A DNA stretch of 33,577 nucleotides from JAZLJD01 sp045617725 (GTDB lineage Bacteria; Bacillota; Clostridia; Lachnospirales; Lachnospiraceae). Position numbers and translations under genes: made by a program. The DNA is taken from assembly GCA_045617725.1 (NCBI GenBank), contig JAZLJD010000081.1, positions 1 to 33,577 of the forward strand. Reading direction: 5' to 3'. The notes below the pieces were generated by a model that had not been told where the DNA came from, searched no databases, and worked only from the letters and a program-made list of their open reading frames with translations. Shown one piece after another: positions 15,052 to 23,600 of the stretch (the first letter of the stretch is position 1; every line of letters starts with the position of its first letter).

Positions 15052-16258
15052 CACCACGCGTAAGGTCTAAACTAAGATCGTACTTAAACATGGTTTTTGA
15101 TTTTAGACGATAGATTTCGGCAGCACTTAAGTCTTTCTTAAGAAGCGCCAGAGCCTCGCTTGAAAGCTGCCCTTCGGCGTCAGCCAGCTTATTAAGGAGC
15201 GGTATATTACCGCTCTTTTTTATTGCCCGCAAAAGCTCCGTCCGATCGCTCCGAAAGCCCAGAATACGGGCATAGGGAGCATAATGCATCGCTTGCAAAA
15301 GGGTCATGTCTTCCTTTTTTATATCAAGCAGGATATGCAAAAAATTACGCTGGATTCTTGCGTAGGTTATTTCCTTTGACTTAAGAAGCTGCGTAAAAGA
15401 ATCAATTGTTTCAAAGGCTGTGAGATTGTGAAGAATTTTGTTGGAAAAAGCTTCATCTACATCGTAATATTCCGTAAATCCCGTTTCCTTTTCTGAGATC
15501 AGCTTATAAAGAAACAAATCCGAAAAATCATCCATACTTATGGGGCCGGCATCCTTTAAATACTCCGTTAATATCGTAAGGGCCTCTTTGGGAATCAAAC
15601 CGCTCAAATCACTATCCAGAAGATGCGAACGTATTGCAGTGGCAGAAGCGTAGGGCGTATTCAGCTCAAAGGAATGATAATCGGAACCGATGCGTTTAAC
15701 GGCCTTTGGATTTAAGGTACTTAACAAAAGTCCTTCTTCTCGCAAGGTATTAATGGCTTTCAAATATTCAATGGCCAGAATGTTGTTCGGAAGCGTAAGA
15801 AGCGCCGTATCCTCTATGTCACCAAAGGCTTTCATGTATGCTAAAGGGTAGGAAAGACCGGACCGAAGCCCTTTTTGAAGCTCTGCTTTAAAGGCGTCCG
15901 TCTCCTTAAATCCCGCGAGATTCGAAAGCATGCTGAGCTCACCGGATTCCGTGCCAAAAAACACCTCATCCGTAACTCCGAGAGCATTCAAAATGCCGAT
16001 GCCGCATCTTGCAAAGTCGGGCGCGGAAGCACAGGCTGCAGTGACCGGCATTTCAATAACAAGGTCTGCGCCTGCGGAGAGAGCCATGCGGGTTCTTGCG
16101 TATTTATCAACAATCGCAGGAATACCGCGCTGCGTAAAATCACCGCTCATGACTACGATACAGTAATCGGCCTCCGATTCCATGCGTGACTGCTTAATCA
16201 GATACTGATGCCCGTTATGAAGAGGATTGAATTCTGCGATTATACCGATTGTATGCAT
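15035..16258 (-). CDS. tmcAL: tRNA(Met) cytidine acetate ligase TmcAL
   Basis: TmcAL (formerly YlbM-type nucleotidyltransferase) uses acetate and ATP to acetylate the wobble cytidine of elongator tRNA-Met. The 407-aa product starts MHTIGIIAEFNPLHNGH, containing the HxGH nucleotidyltransferase motif; VVMSGDFTQRG and an SATAIR-type motif (SATAIRS) also fit the family. AGGAG lies six nucleotides before the ATG on the minus strand. It is transcribed divergently from pta and runs into the GNAT gene tail. It uses acetate, as does the Pta/AckA route, but no direct link is shown. Confidence 0.93.
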   Translation of the reverse strand: MHTIGIIAEFNPLHNGHQYLIKQSRMESEADYCIVVMSGDFTQRGIPAIVDKYARTRMALSAGADLVIEMPVTAACASAPDFARCGIGILNALGVTDEVFFGTESGELSMLSNLAGFKETDAFKAELQKGLRSGLSYPLAYMKAFGDIEDTALLTLPNNILAIEYLKAINTLREEGLLLSTLNPKAVKRIGSDYHSFELNTPYASATAIRSHLLDSDLSGLIPKEALTILTEYLKDAGPISMDDFSDLFLYKLISEKETGFTEYYDVDEAFSNKILHNLTAFETIDSFTQLLKSKEITYARIQRNFLHILLDIKKEDMTLLQAMHYAPYARILGFRSDRTELLRAIKKSGNIPLLNKLADAEGQLSSEALALLKKDLSAAEIYRLKSKTMFKYDLSLDLTRGVIQYP

Positions 16259-16281
16259 GATGGGCTCCTTTCTTTGATTTC

Positions 16282-16290
16282 ATTATAGCA
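16282..16290 (-). promoter_or_regulatory. Extended -10 promoter of tmcAL
   Basis: Minus-strand TGCTATAAT, a consensus extended -10, lies about 24 nt before the tmcAL start. The -35 region is weak, as is usual with TGn-extended promoters. Confidence 0.7.
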
Positions 16291-16332
16291 TGTTTGAAAC
16301 GGAATGTATTTAATTTAGGACATTCCAAAATA

Positions 16333-16361
16333 TTGTATACAAGATACATTTTGATTATAAT
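16333..16361 (+). promoter_or_regulatory. pta promoter with overlapping palindromic operator
   Basis: TTGTAT (16333-16338) and TATAAT (16356-16361) are exactly 17 bp apart. The -35 box is part of a perfect 10-bp palindrome TTGTATACAA (16333-16342), followed by a half-repeat GATACA. Such TGTATACA palindromes are typical of GntR-type operators, so repression at the -35 is plausible. Confidence 0.65.
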
Positions 16362-16403
16362 TACTTAAGTAAAGTTACAGGTTAGCAATGCGTGGAGGTC
16401 AGA

Positions 16404-17405
16404 ATGAAATATATTGATATTATTAAAGAAAAAGCGAAAGCGGACAAAAAGAAGATTGTATTACCCGAAACGACAGATAAGCGTACCCTGATTGCCGCTT
16501 CCCACATCATTGATGAAGGAATTGCCGATATTGTTTTTGTCGGAAATGAAAGCAAAATTCTGGACGGTGCCGGTTGGCTCGACATCGACTTAAACGGATG
16601 CGAGATAGTTGATCCGTACACCTCTCCGAAGACAGAAGAGTATGCCAAGGAATTATATGAACTTCGTAAGAACAAGGGCATGACCATGGAGCTGGCTCAC
16701 AGCACACTCCTAAATGACTGGCTTACCTTTGGCGTTATGATGGTCAAGATGAATGATGCGGACGGTATGGTAGCAGGTGCCTGCCATGCAACGGCCGATA
16801 CCCTTCGTCCTTCCCTTCAGATTTTAAGAACGGCTCCCGGCGTCAAGCTGGTTTCCGCCTTCTATATTATGAATGTTGACAACCCCTTGTTTGGGGAAGC
16901 AGGAACCTTGCTTTTTGCAGACTGCGGTCTGAATCAGGATCCTACCTCGGAAGAGCTTGCAGCAATTGCCGATACCAGTGCCAAAAGCTTTAAGCAGCTT
17001 GTAGGTGCCAAGCCCGTCATTGCAATGCTTTCCCATTCCACCAAGGGCAGTGCCAAGCATCCCCTTGTTGACAAGATGGTTGAGGCTACCCGAATTGCTC
17101 ATGAGCAGTATCCTCATTTGTGCATTGACGGTGAGATGCAGGCTGATGCAGCTCTTGTTCCTTCCGTTGCCAAAAGCAAAGCTCCCGGCTCGGATGTAGC
17201 CGGCAAGGCCAATGTACTTATTTTCCCGAACCTCGATTGCGGAAACATAAGCTATAAGCTGGTTCAGCGTCTCGGTGGCGCAGAAGCTTACGGCCCGATG
17301 CTCCAGGGAATTGCCAAGCCCGTCAATGATTTGAGCCGTGGCTGCAGTTGGGAAGACATCGTCGGAGTTGTTGCTTTAACGGCAGTACAGGCACAGCTTG
17401 TTTAA
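16404..17405 (+). CDS. pta: Phosphate acetyltransferase
   Basis: Pta interconverts acetyl-CoA and acetyl phosphate, the first half of the acetate/ATP-generating route. The 333-aa length is that of the short single-domain enzyme. Motifs include the N-terminal KKKIVLPETTD, DGMVAGACHATADTLRP, FADCGLNQDP and the C-terminal NVLIFPNLDCGNISYKL with PVNDLSRG. ATG 16404 is chosen over GTG 16392 because GGAGG lies five nucleotides before it. In many Clostridia ackA follows, but here the next gene is DUF177 with its own promoter, so acetate kinase must be elsewhere or the acetyl phosphate used otherwise. Confidence 0.95.
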   Translation: MKYIDIIKEKAKADKKKIVLPETTDKRTLIAASHIIDEGIADIVFVGNESKILDGAGWLDIDLNGCEIVDPYTSPKTEEYAKELYELRKNKGMTMELAHSTLLNDWLTFGVMMVKMNDADGMVAGACHATADTLRPSLQILRTAPGVKLVSAFYIMNVDNPLFGEAGTLLFADCGLNQDPTSEELAAIADTSAKSFKQLVGAKPVIAMLSHSTKGSAKHPLVDKMVEATRIAHEQYPHLCIDGEMQADAALVPSVAKSKAPGSDVAGKANVLIFPNLDCGNISYKLVQRLGGAEAYGPMLQGIAKPVNDLSRGCSWEDIVGVVALTAVQAQLV

Positions 17406-17429
17406 TTGATTACTTTGTAAAATAACTCC

Positions 17430-17458
17430 TTGACAAAGAAAATACCGCTTTGTATAAT
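17430..17458 (+). promoter_or_regulatory. Consensus sigma-A promoter for DUF177-rpmF
   Basis: TTGACA (17430-17435) and TATAAT (17453-17458) are both perfect, with a 17-bp spacer, 26 nt before the DUF177 start. It is the strongest-looking promoter in the window. Confidence 0.9.
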
Positions 17459-17484
17459 AACTTTCGTGTGATTAGGAGTATGCC

Positions 17485-18000
17485 ATGTTTTGGAATCTTA
17501 CCGATGCTTTTCACCGTGAGGGATACAGTCAGACTATGAAGCTTGACCATCTGGATCCCATCGTGTACGGGGGCAGCACTTATCCGATTAAAGAGTTTCG
17601 TGAAGCGAGCTTTTTATTAACCCATAAGGATATGGAAGTTGCTGAGGTATTCGGTACTTTGGACTTTTCTGTATTACTTCCCTGTGATCGGTGTCTCGAG
17701 GAAGTAGAGCAGGATTTCAACATTTCATTTTCCTACAGGTTTGTCTCACCGGCCTACCCGGGTGAGGTTACTGAGGATTATGAGAATGATTTCATGAACG
17801 GCTACGAACTTGACTTAAAGCTCCTTATCCAAGATGAAATATTTATGGACTGGCCGATGAAGGTGTTATGCTCCGATTCCTGCAAGGGTATTTGCATGAA
17901 GTGTGGCACGAACCTGAATAAAGGTAGCTGCGCTTGCGATACTTTTGTGCCGGATCCTCGCTGGGCAGGACTAAACGAATTCTTTGATACAGGAAATTAA
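17485..18000 (+). CDS. DUF177 (YceD) family protein
   Basis: The 171-aa product has the DUF177 layout: a beta-rich N-terminal half, LLPCDRCLEEV, an acidic middle and a Cys-rich C terminus (CSDSCKGICMKCGTN followed by CAC) that could bind zinc. YceD proteins are linked to 23S rRNA/large-subunit biogenesis and nearly always precede rpmF, as here with 13 nt between them. AGGAG lies six nucleotides before the ATG. Chosen start gives MFWNLTDAF. Confidence 0.9.
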   Translation: MFWNLTDAFHREGYSQTMKLDHLDPIVYGGSTYPIKEFREASFLLTHKDMEVAEVFGTLDFSVLLPCDRCLEEVEQDFNISFSYRFVSPAYPGEVTEDYENDFMNGYELDLKLLIQDEIFMDWPMKVLCSDSCKGICMKCGTNLNKGSCACDTFVPDPRWAGLNEFFDTGN

Positions 18001-18013
18001 GGAGGTGTAAACC

Positions 18014-18193
18014 ATGTCTATTTGTCCTAAGAATAAACATTCCAAAGCTAGAAGAGATAGCAGAAGAGCAAACTGGAAGATGTCTGCTCCTACTTTAGTA
18101 AAGTGCTCTAAGTGCGGTAAGCTTATGATGCCTCACAGAGTTTGCAAGAATTGTGGTTCTTACAACAAAAAAGAGATTATCGCTGTTGATTAA
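18014..18193 (+). CDS. rpmF: 50S ribosomal protein L32
   Basis: The 59-aa product (MSICPKNKHSKARRD..., then W-K-M-S-A-P-T) is L32 of the zinc-binding type, with CSKCGK and CKNCGS supplying four cysteines. GGAGG lies eight nucleotides before the ATG. It sits directly after DUF177, the standard pair, and is followed by a strong terminator. Confidence 0.97.
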   Translation: MSICPKNKHSKARRDSRRANWKMSAPTLVKCSKCGKLMMPHRVCKNCGSYNKKEIIAVD

Positions 18194-18212
18194 TCTTAGT
18201 TTCAAAGCTTGG

Positions 18213-18243
18213 CAGACCATCCGGTTGGATGGTCTGTTTTTTT
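18213..18243 (+). terminator. Intrinsic terminator after rpmF
   Basis: CAGACCATCC (18213-18222) pairs with GGATGGTCTG (18227-18236) around a GGTT loop, followed by seven T. Confidence 0.95.
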
Positions 18244-18251
18244 CTTGCTTT

Positions 18252-18295
18252 TTGGCACCCCGTATAGTAAATTAGTATAGGATGTCTATAACTAG
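18252..18295 (+). promoter_or_regulatory. Candidate plsX promoter with dyad operator
   Basis: TTGGCA (18252-18257) and TATAGG (18276-18281) are 18 bp apart. An imperfect dyad, TTAGTATAG (18272-18280) against CTATAACTAG (18286-18295), spans the -10. In other Firmicutes the FapR lipid regulator binds a dyad in front of plsX; this match is suggestive only. Confidence 0.4.
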
Positions 18296-18308
18296 AAGGA
18301 GAACCGAA

Positions 18309-19337
18309 ATGGAGTATGTTAAGGTAGCTGTAGATGGAATGGGAGGAGACAATTCCCCATCCGAAATTGTAAAAGGTACTGTTCTTGCCTTGGAAGAATG
18401 CAGTGAATTAAAGGTTTATCTGACAGGCCCGACCGAAGTATTAAAAAACGAGCTTTCCAAATATACCTATGATGCAGGCAGACTTGACATTGTGGAAGCA
18501 CCTGAAGTGATTGAATGCAGTGAAGCGCCCGTACTTGCCATCCGTCGTAAGAAAGAATCGTCCATAGTGAAAGGCCTTATGATGGTCAAAGCGAAGGAAT
18601 GCGATGCTTTTGTTTCGGCCGGTAGTTCCGGTGCCGTACTTGCAGGCGGTCAGTTGATTGTCGGCAGGTGTAAGAATGTTGAGAGACCGCCTCTTGCTCC
18701 GCTTATCCCTACCGCTACGGGTTCGGCACTCCTTATCGACTGCGGTGCCAATGTTGACGCGAGACCGTCTCATCTTTTGCAATTTGCCAAGATGGGCTCG
18801 GTTTACATGGAAAGCATTATGGGAATTAAGAATCCCAGGGTCGCCATTGTTAATATCGGAGCAGAAGAAGAGAAGGGGAATGCACTTGTTAAGGAGACTT
18901 TCCCGCTTCTTAAGAATTGCCCTGACATCAATTTTATCGGAAGTATAGAAGCAAGAGATATTCCGACCGGATATGCGGACGTAATTGTCAGCGAAGCATT
19001 CGTCGGTAATGTTATTTTGAAGTTGTATGAGGGTGTAGGTAAGACATTAATTAAAATGGTAAAGGAAGGAATGATGAGTTCATTCCGTTCCAAACTGGGT
19101 GGTCTGCTTGTTAAGCCGGCGCTTAAGAAAACGTTGAAGGAATTTGATCTTTCTGCATACGGTGGCGCACCGCTTTTAGGTCTTAACGGTCTTGTTATTA
19201 AGACGCACGGATCCTCAACGGCAATTGAAATTAAGAATTCCATACTTCAGTGTGTCAAGTTTAAGAAAGAACAGATTAATGAGAAAATCGTAGAGAAGCT
19301 CTCTATGGAGAATTTCGATACGATGATTACAGAGTAA
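18309..19337 (+). CDS. plsX: Phosphate acyltransferase PlsX
   Basis: PlsX converts acyl-ACP and phosphate to acyl-phosphate, the donor for PlsY in phospholipid synthesis, acting at the membrane surface. The 342-aa protein starts VKVAVDGMGGDNSP and has AVLAIRRKKESSI, SAGSSGAVLAGG and the C-terminal GGAPLLGLNG motif. ATG 18309 is supported by AAGGAG seven nucleotides upstream; the open frame further upstream is not needed. acpP follows, forming the usual lipid pair. Confidence 0.96.
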   Translation: MEYVKVAVDGMGGDNSPSEIVKGTVLALEECSELKVYLTGPTEVLKNELSKYTYDAGRLDIVEAPEVIECSEAPVLAIRRKKESSIVKGLMMVKAKECDAFVSAGSSGAVLAGGQLIVGRCKNVERPPLAPLIPTATGSALLIDCGANVDARPSHLLQFAKMGSVYMESIMGIKNPRVAIVNIGAEEEKGNALVKETFPLLKNCPDINFIGSIEARDIPTGYADVIVSEAFVGNVILKLYEGVGKTLIKMVKEGMMSSFRSKLGGLLVKPALKKTLKEFDLSAYGGAPLLGLNGLVIKTHGSSTAIEIKNSILQCVKFKKEQINEKIVEKLSMENFDTMITE

Positions 19338-19360
19338 TCAAAAATTGATTTGGAGTCTTT

Positions 19361-19603
19361 GTGGAAATGGAACTTAATGTACTGAAACAGGTTATTGCGC
19401 GCATTTTGCTCGTAGACCCGAATGAAATAACGCTCGAAACTACCTTTTTAAGGGATCTCGGCGCGGATTCCCTTGATTTGTATCAGATTATTATGGGTGT
19501 CGAGAAGGAAATGAACATCACGGCACCGATTGAAGAGATTGAGAAGATTACTACGGTTGCTGAAGCCGTAGAATTAATCAAACATGCAACCAAGCAGGAA
19601 TAA
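19361..19603 (+). CDS. acpP: Acyl carrier protein
   Basis: This 80-aa acidic protein carries growing acyl chains on a 4'-phosphopantetheine attached to the Ser in GADSLDLYQ. Helix II and the following EIEKITTVAEAVELI region fit type II ACPs. The start is ambiguous: GTG 19361 has GGAG five nucleotides before it, ATG 19367 has the same site 11 nt before; either gives a normal-length ACP. It follows plsX and is closed by a terminator that starts within its stop codon. Confidence 0.93.
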   Translation: MEMELNVLKQVIARILLVDPNEITLETTFLRDLGADSLDLYQIIMGVEKEMNITAPIEEIEKITTVAEAVELIKHATKQE

Positions 19604-19623
19604 GCCCGCCGCACGGGCTTTTT
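19602..19623 (+). terminator. Intrinsic terminator after acpP
   Basis: AAGCCCG (19602-19608) pairs with CGGGCTT (19614-19620) around CCGCA, followed by TTT. The stem begins inside the acpP stop codon, and its T-run merges with the family A repeat. Confidence 0.8.
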
Positions 19624-19742
19624 GTTATGGCAACGAGCCAAGTGGACATCGCGCTTGCGCAGGTGGACATTTGGCACATAAGCAGACGGTAGGTAAACAT
19701 AGAGCCAAATTTGTCCTCCACGCCTTAGTGCGTGGAGGACAG

Positions 19743-19795
19743 AAAACAGAAGAATTGTGCACTGCATTTATGCAAGTGTACAATTCGTCTGTTTT
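19743..19795. repeat. Long near-perfect hairpin upstream of rnc
   Basis: The arms AAAACAGAAGAATTG... and ...CAATTCGTCTGTTTT pair over about 24 bp with one mismatch, one G-U pair and one bulge around a TTTA loop. As RNA it would be a duplex long enough for RNase III, whose gene is next. Confidence 0.8.
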
Positions 19796-19853
19796 GTCAC
19801 AGCGCACTCGTGCGATGGGGCAAATTGGGCGACTAGTGAGGAGCAATTTTGTT

Positions 19854-19936
19854 ATGGCAACGAGCCAAGTGGACATCGCGCTTGCGCGAATGGACATTTG
19901 GCGACTGCTAATCATCTGTCGGGCGAAGCCTGACAG
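19854..19936 (+). repeat. Complete 83-bp family A module
   Basis: It has TCGCG-CTTG-CGCGA (19876-19889) and CTGTCGGGC-GAA-GCCTGACAG (19916-19936), the same fold as the modules at 122-204 and 205-287. It is immediately followed by ATGGCA, which resembles the first bases of another module. Confidence 0.85.
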
Positions 19937-19962
19937 ATGGCAGATTTTCGGATGAGTCAGGC

Positions 19963-19968
19963 AGGAAG
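19963..19968 (+). promoter_or_regulatory. Shine-Dalgarno site deciding the rnc start
   Basis: AGGAAG lies four nucleotides before ATG 19973. In-frame ATGs at 19937 (abutting the repeat) and 19952 have no comparable site. Confidence 0.65.
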
Positions 19969-19972
19969 AATT

Positions 19973-20647
19973 ATGCAGGATTTATGTCAGATTATAGGCT
20001 ATCAATTTAAAGATACCTCTTTATTGGAAATGGCTCTTACGCATTCCTCCTATACGAATGAGAATCATAAGAACCCACTTAGTTCCTATGAACGTCTGGA
20101 GTTCTTGGGAGATTCCGTTTTACAAATCATATCGAGTGATTTTTTGTACAAGGGATACCCGCATCTGCCGGAAGGCAAGCTTTCAAAGGCCAGAGCCTCC
20201 CTGGTATGTGAGTCGGCCTTACATGTAAGTGCACTTGAAATGAATCTTGGAGCGTATCTTCGGCTTTCAAAGGGCGAGGAACACTGCGGCGGAAGGGAAC
20301 GCGTTTCCATTTTAGCGGATGTCGTGGAAGCCATTATAGGCGCCATATACCTGGATGCAGGTCTTTTGGAAGCATCTGCTTTTATCTATCGCTTCATATT
20401 ACGGGATGCGGATTCCAAGATGCGTTTTAAGGATTACAAAACGCTTCTTCAGGAGTATGCACAAAAATATGGCGATACCTTATGTTATGAACTTGTAAGA
20501 GAAGAAGGCCCCGATCACGACAAGACCTTCGAAACCCGCGTGGTTTACAACGGAGAAGTCGTCGGAGAGGGAATCGGCAAGAGCAAAAAAACAGCCGAAC
20601 AAAATGCAGCACAGGCGGCACTTCGCAAATTTAATCAGATAAAATAG
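19973..20647 (+). CDS. rnc: Ribonuclease III
   Basis: RNase III cuts double-stranded RNA in rRNA processing and mRNA turnover. From ATG 19973 the product is 224 aa. The catalytic signature ERLEFLGDSVL is at 40-50, and a second acidic site occurs in DVVEAIIGAIYLD. The C-terminal double-stranded RNA-binding domain (about 152-224) ends KKTAEQNAAQAAL. The frame is open to 19937, adding 12 residues, but that segment starts at the repeat edge and lacks a ribosome site. smc follows 7 nt after the stop, the standard rnc-smc-ftsY order. Confidence 0.95.
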   Translation: MQDLCQIIGYQFKDTSLLEMALTHSSYTNENHKNPLSSYERLEFLGDSVLQIISSDFLYKGYPHLPEGKLSKARASLVCESALHVSALEMNLGAYLRLSKGEEHCGGRERVSILADVVEAIIGAIYLDAGLLEASAFIYRFILRDADSKMRFKDYKTLLQEYAQKYGDTLCYELVREEGPDHDKTFETRVVYNGEVVGEGIGKSKKTAEQNAAQAALRKFNQIK

Positions 20648-20654
20648 GTGACTT

Positions 20655-23600
20655 ATGTATTTAAAAAGTATTGAAGTTCAAGGCTTCAAATCCTTTGCCA
20701 ATAAAATAACGTTTAAGTTCAATGAAGGTATTACGGGTATCGTAGGACCGAACGGCTCCGGCAAGAGTAATGTTGCGGATGCGGTACGCTGGGTACTTGG
20801 TGAGCAGAAAACCAAGCAGCTCAGAAGCTCCACCATGCAGGATGTCATTTTTGCCGGCACGGAGATGCGTAAGCCCTTAAGCTATGCCTTTGTTGCAATC
20901 ACGCTTGACAATACCGACCATCAGCTTCCCATTGATTATGATGAAGTAACGGTCGCAAGAAGACTGTATCGTTCCGGTGAGAGTGAGTACCTGATTAATG
21001 GTTCTCCCTGCCGTTTAAAGGATGTAAATGAGCTCTTTTACGATACGGGTATCGGTCAGGAAGGGTATTCCATCATCGGACAGGGCCAGATTGAGAAGAT
21101 ATTAAGCGGTAAGCCGGAAGAACGTCGTGAGCTGTTTGATGAAGCTGCAGGTATTGTGAAATTCAAAAAGCGTAAGCTGGCAGCTCAGAAGAAACTCGAC
21201 GATGAGAAGGCCAATCTCCTTCGTATTACGGATATTCTTGCGGAACTTGAGAAGCAGAAGGGACCCCTTGAAAAGCAGTCGGAAGTTGCCAAGGTTTACC
21301 TTAAAAAGCGTGACGAACTGAAGGTTTTGGACGTCAATTGTTTTTTGCTTGAGAATAATCGTTTAAAAAGCGAGCTGGACTCAGTCAAAGAGAAGTGGGA
21401 GAATGCTTCACGTGATTTGACTGCTACGACGGATGAATTCAACCATATAAAGGACGAGTACGATCGAATCCAGGAGGAACTGGAGCGACTTGAAACGGCA
21501 ATTGAGGATGCAAGAAATGCCTTAAGTGATACGGGCGAGAAACGGAATCTTCTTACGCAGCAGATTGCGGTATTAAAGGAGCAGATTAATTCTGCCCAAG
21601 GTTCAAGGACACATCTTGTGCAGCGTGAGGAAACGCTGAATGAGGAAATAAATACCCGCCGGGAGGCCAAAGAGGAAATCCTTTCGGAGAAATCTTTGGT
21701 AGATGCACAGTTTGAGGAAATCAGCCAAAAACGTGCCGAGGCACAGGCGGTTCTTTCGGAAGTGCAGGAATCCATTGAGAATCTGAACTTCCAGATTGAA
21801 GTGGGCAAGAATCAGATTATCGACGCCTTGAATGAAAGGGCGACCATTAAGTCCCATATTGCCAGAATCGATTCACAGAATGAACAGCTTTCCATCCATA
21901 AGGCCGAACTCAGTGCCAAACTGCTTCGTTACAAGACCGACGAAAAAGAGCAGGAAGAAGCACTCAAGGCTCTGCAGGATGAATTTAATGCTGCCAATGA
22001 TGATATTACCCGCATTAATGATGCCATTAATGCCGATGAACTTAAGAATACCAAGCTTCATGACGAAATCATGGGCGCCGATGCCAAAACGAGAGAGCTG
22101 ACCGAAAGCTACCACCGTGAGAAATCACGCCTTGAGGCGCTTTCCAATATTACGGAGCGTTACGAGGGCTACGGCGGTTCCGTCAAGGCAGTTATGGAGC
22201 AGAAGGATGCCGTTAAGGGCATTATCGGCGTAGTGGCCGACCTTATCAAAGTAGATGAAAAATACGAGACTGCGATTGAAATCGCACTCGGCGGCAATAT
22301 TCAGAATGTTGTTACGGAAGATGAAAGCACAGCCAAGAAACTGATTGAGTATCTGAAGGAGAGCAAGGCCGGACGAGTTACTTTTTTGCCTCTTGACAGC
22401 ATTGTAAATGAAACCTTTAAGACACCCGAAGTTCTCAAGGAGCCTGGTGCTATCGGAATGGCCTCCGAACTGGTTCGCTGCGAGGCAAGATACAAGGTCA
22501 TTGCGGAAGCGATGCTCGGACGTATCGTGGTTGTGGATGATGTGGACCATGCAACCAAAATCGCAAGAAAGTACAATTACAGTATCCGTATGGTTACTCT
22601 GGCCGGAGAACTTTTGGTGCCGGGCGGTGCCATAAGCGGCGGCCGTTTTAAGAACAATTCGAATCTCCTTGGAAGAAGACGTGAAATCGAAGACCTTGAG
22701 AAGAAGGTCGCTGAATGTAAGAAGGCACTTGATGAACTGAATGCTTCCATAGACAAAAAGCGTGAGGAAAGAAGAATCGTCAGGGAGCGTCTTGAGAAAG
22801 AGAAGTCAGAGCTTCAGAAGGCATTCCTTCGTCAGAATTCCGCACGCATCAGTGTACAGAATGCAAAAGAGAAAATGGACGATACCCTTTCGGGCTATGA
22901 CGAACTGAAGGGGGATCTTCAGGACACTGAAAAAGCGCTTAACGATTTAAAGGAAGAACGTCAAAAGACGGTTGATGAACTGGCCGAATCGGAACAGTTT
23001 GAGAAGAACGTAAACGAAAAGGTGCAGGAATTCCAGCAGAAGCTTACCGTTTTGCGTGTCCGTGAGACAGAGGAATCGGCCCATGTAGCTTCGTTTGATA
23101 CGGAGATTGAGAAGATTAACCAGCAGCTTGGATTCCATAACCAGAACATTGACCGTATCGACCAGGAAATTATGCGTTATCAGGGCGAGCTTTCTGAAAT
23201 CCTTGAAGCCATGAAGCTGAACGAAGAGGAAGTGGAGCGTAAGCAGCAGGACATCGCCTCCATAGAAGCAACGATTATGGCATCGCATGATGTCGAGAAT
23301 GACACAGCGGCCAGGATGAGAGAGGATATCAAGTTAAAGGACGAACTCTCTCAGAAGCAGAAGAACTTCTTTACAAAGCGTGAGGAACTGTCCGATACCA
23401 TGACACGTCTTGACAAGGAAGTATTCAGACTGAATTCTCAAAAGGAACGTATAGAGGAAAGTATTGAATCGCAGATCAGCTACATGTGGGAGTCTTACGA
23501 AATCACCCTGCATGATGCGGTTTCCCTGATGAATCCGGAGATGACCGACCTTAGCGGTATGAAGAAAGAAATTTCCAAACTCAAGGACGAAATCAAGAAA

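Larger units (their letters stand above)
19624..19936 (+). repeat. Family A structured intergenic repeat, copy 2
   Basis: This long gene-free stretch between acpP and rnc contains a partial module (about 19627-19675), a perfect 11-bp hairpin GTCCTCCACGC/GCGTGGAGGAC (19713-19740), the long hairpin 19743-19795, a CGCAC/GTGCG palindrome and one complete 83-bp module (19854-19936). From 19733 on it is collinear with window positions 1-204. The copy ends 36 nt before the preferred rnc start. Either a mobile miniature element or a structured 5' leader would fit. Confidence 0.87.

Noticed and set aside
19937..19972. Longer rnc start at ATG 19937
   Set aside because: The ATG abuts the repeat, where ATGGCA resembles the start of another module, and lacks a ribosome site; ATG 19973 has AGGAAG and matches the family N terminus.
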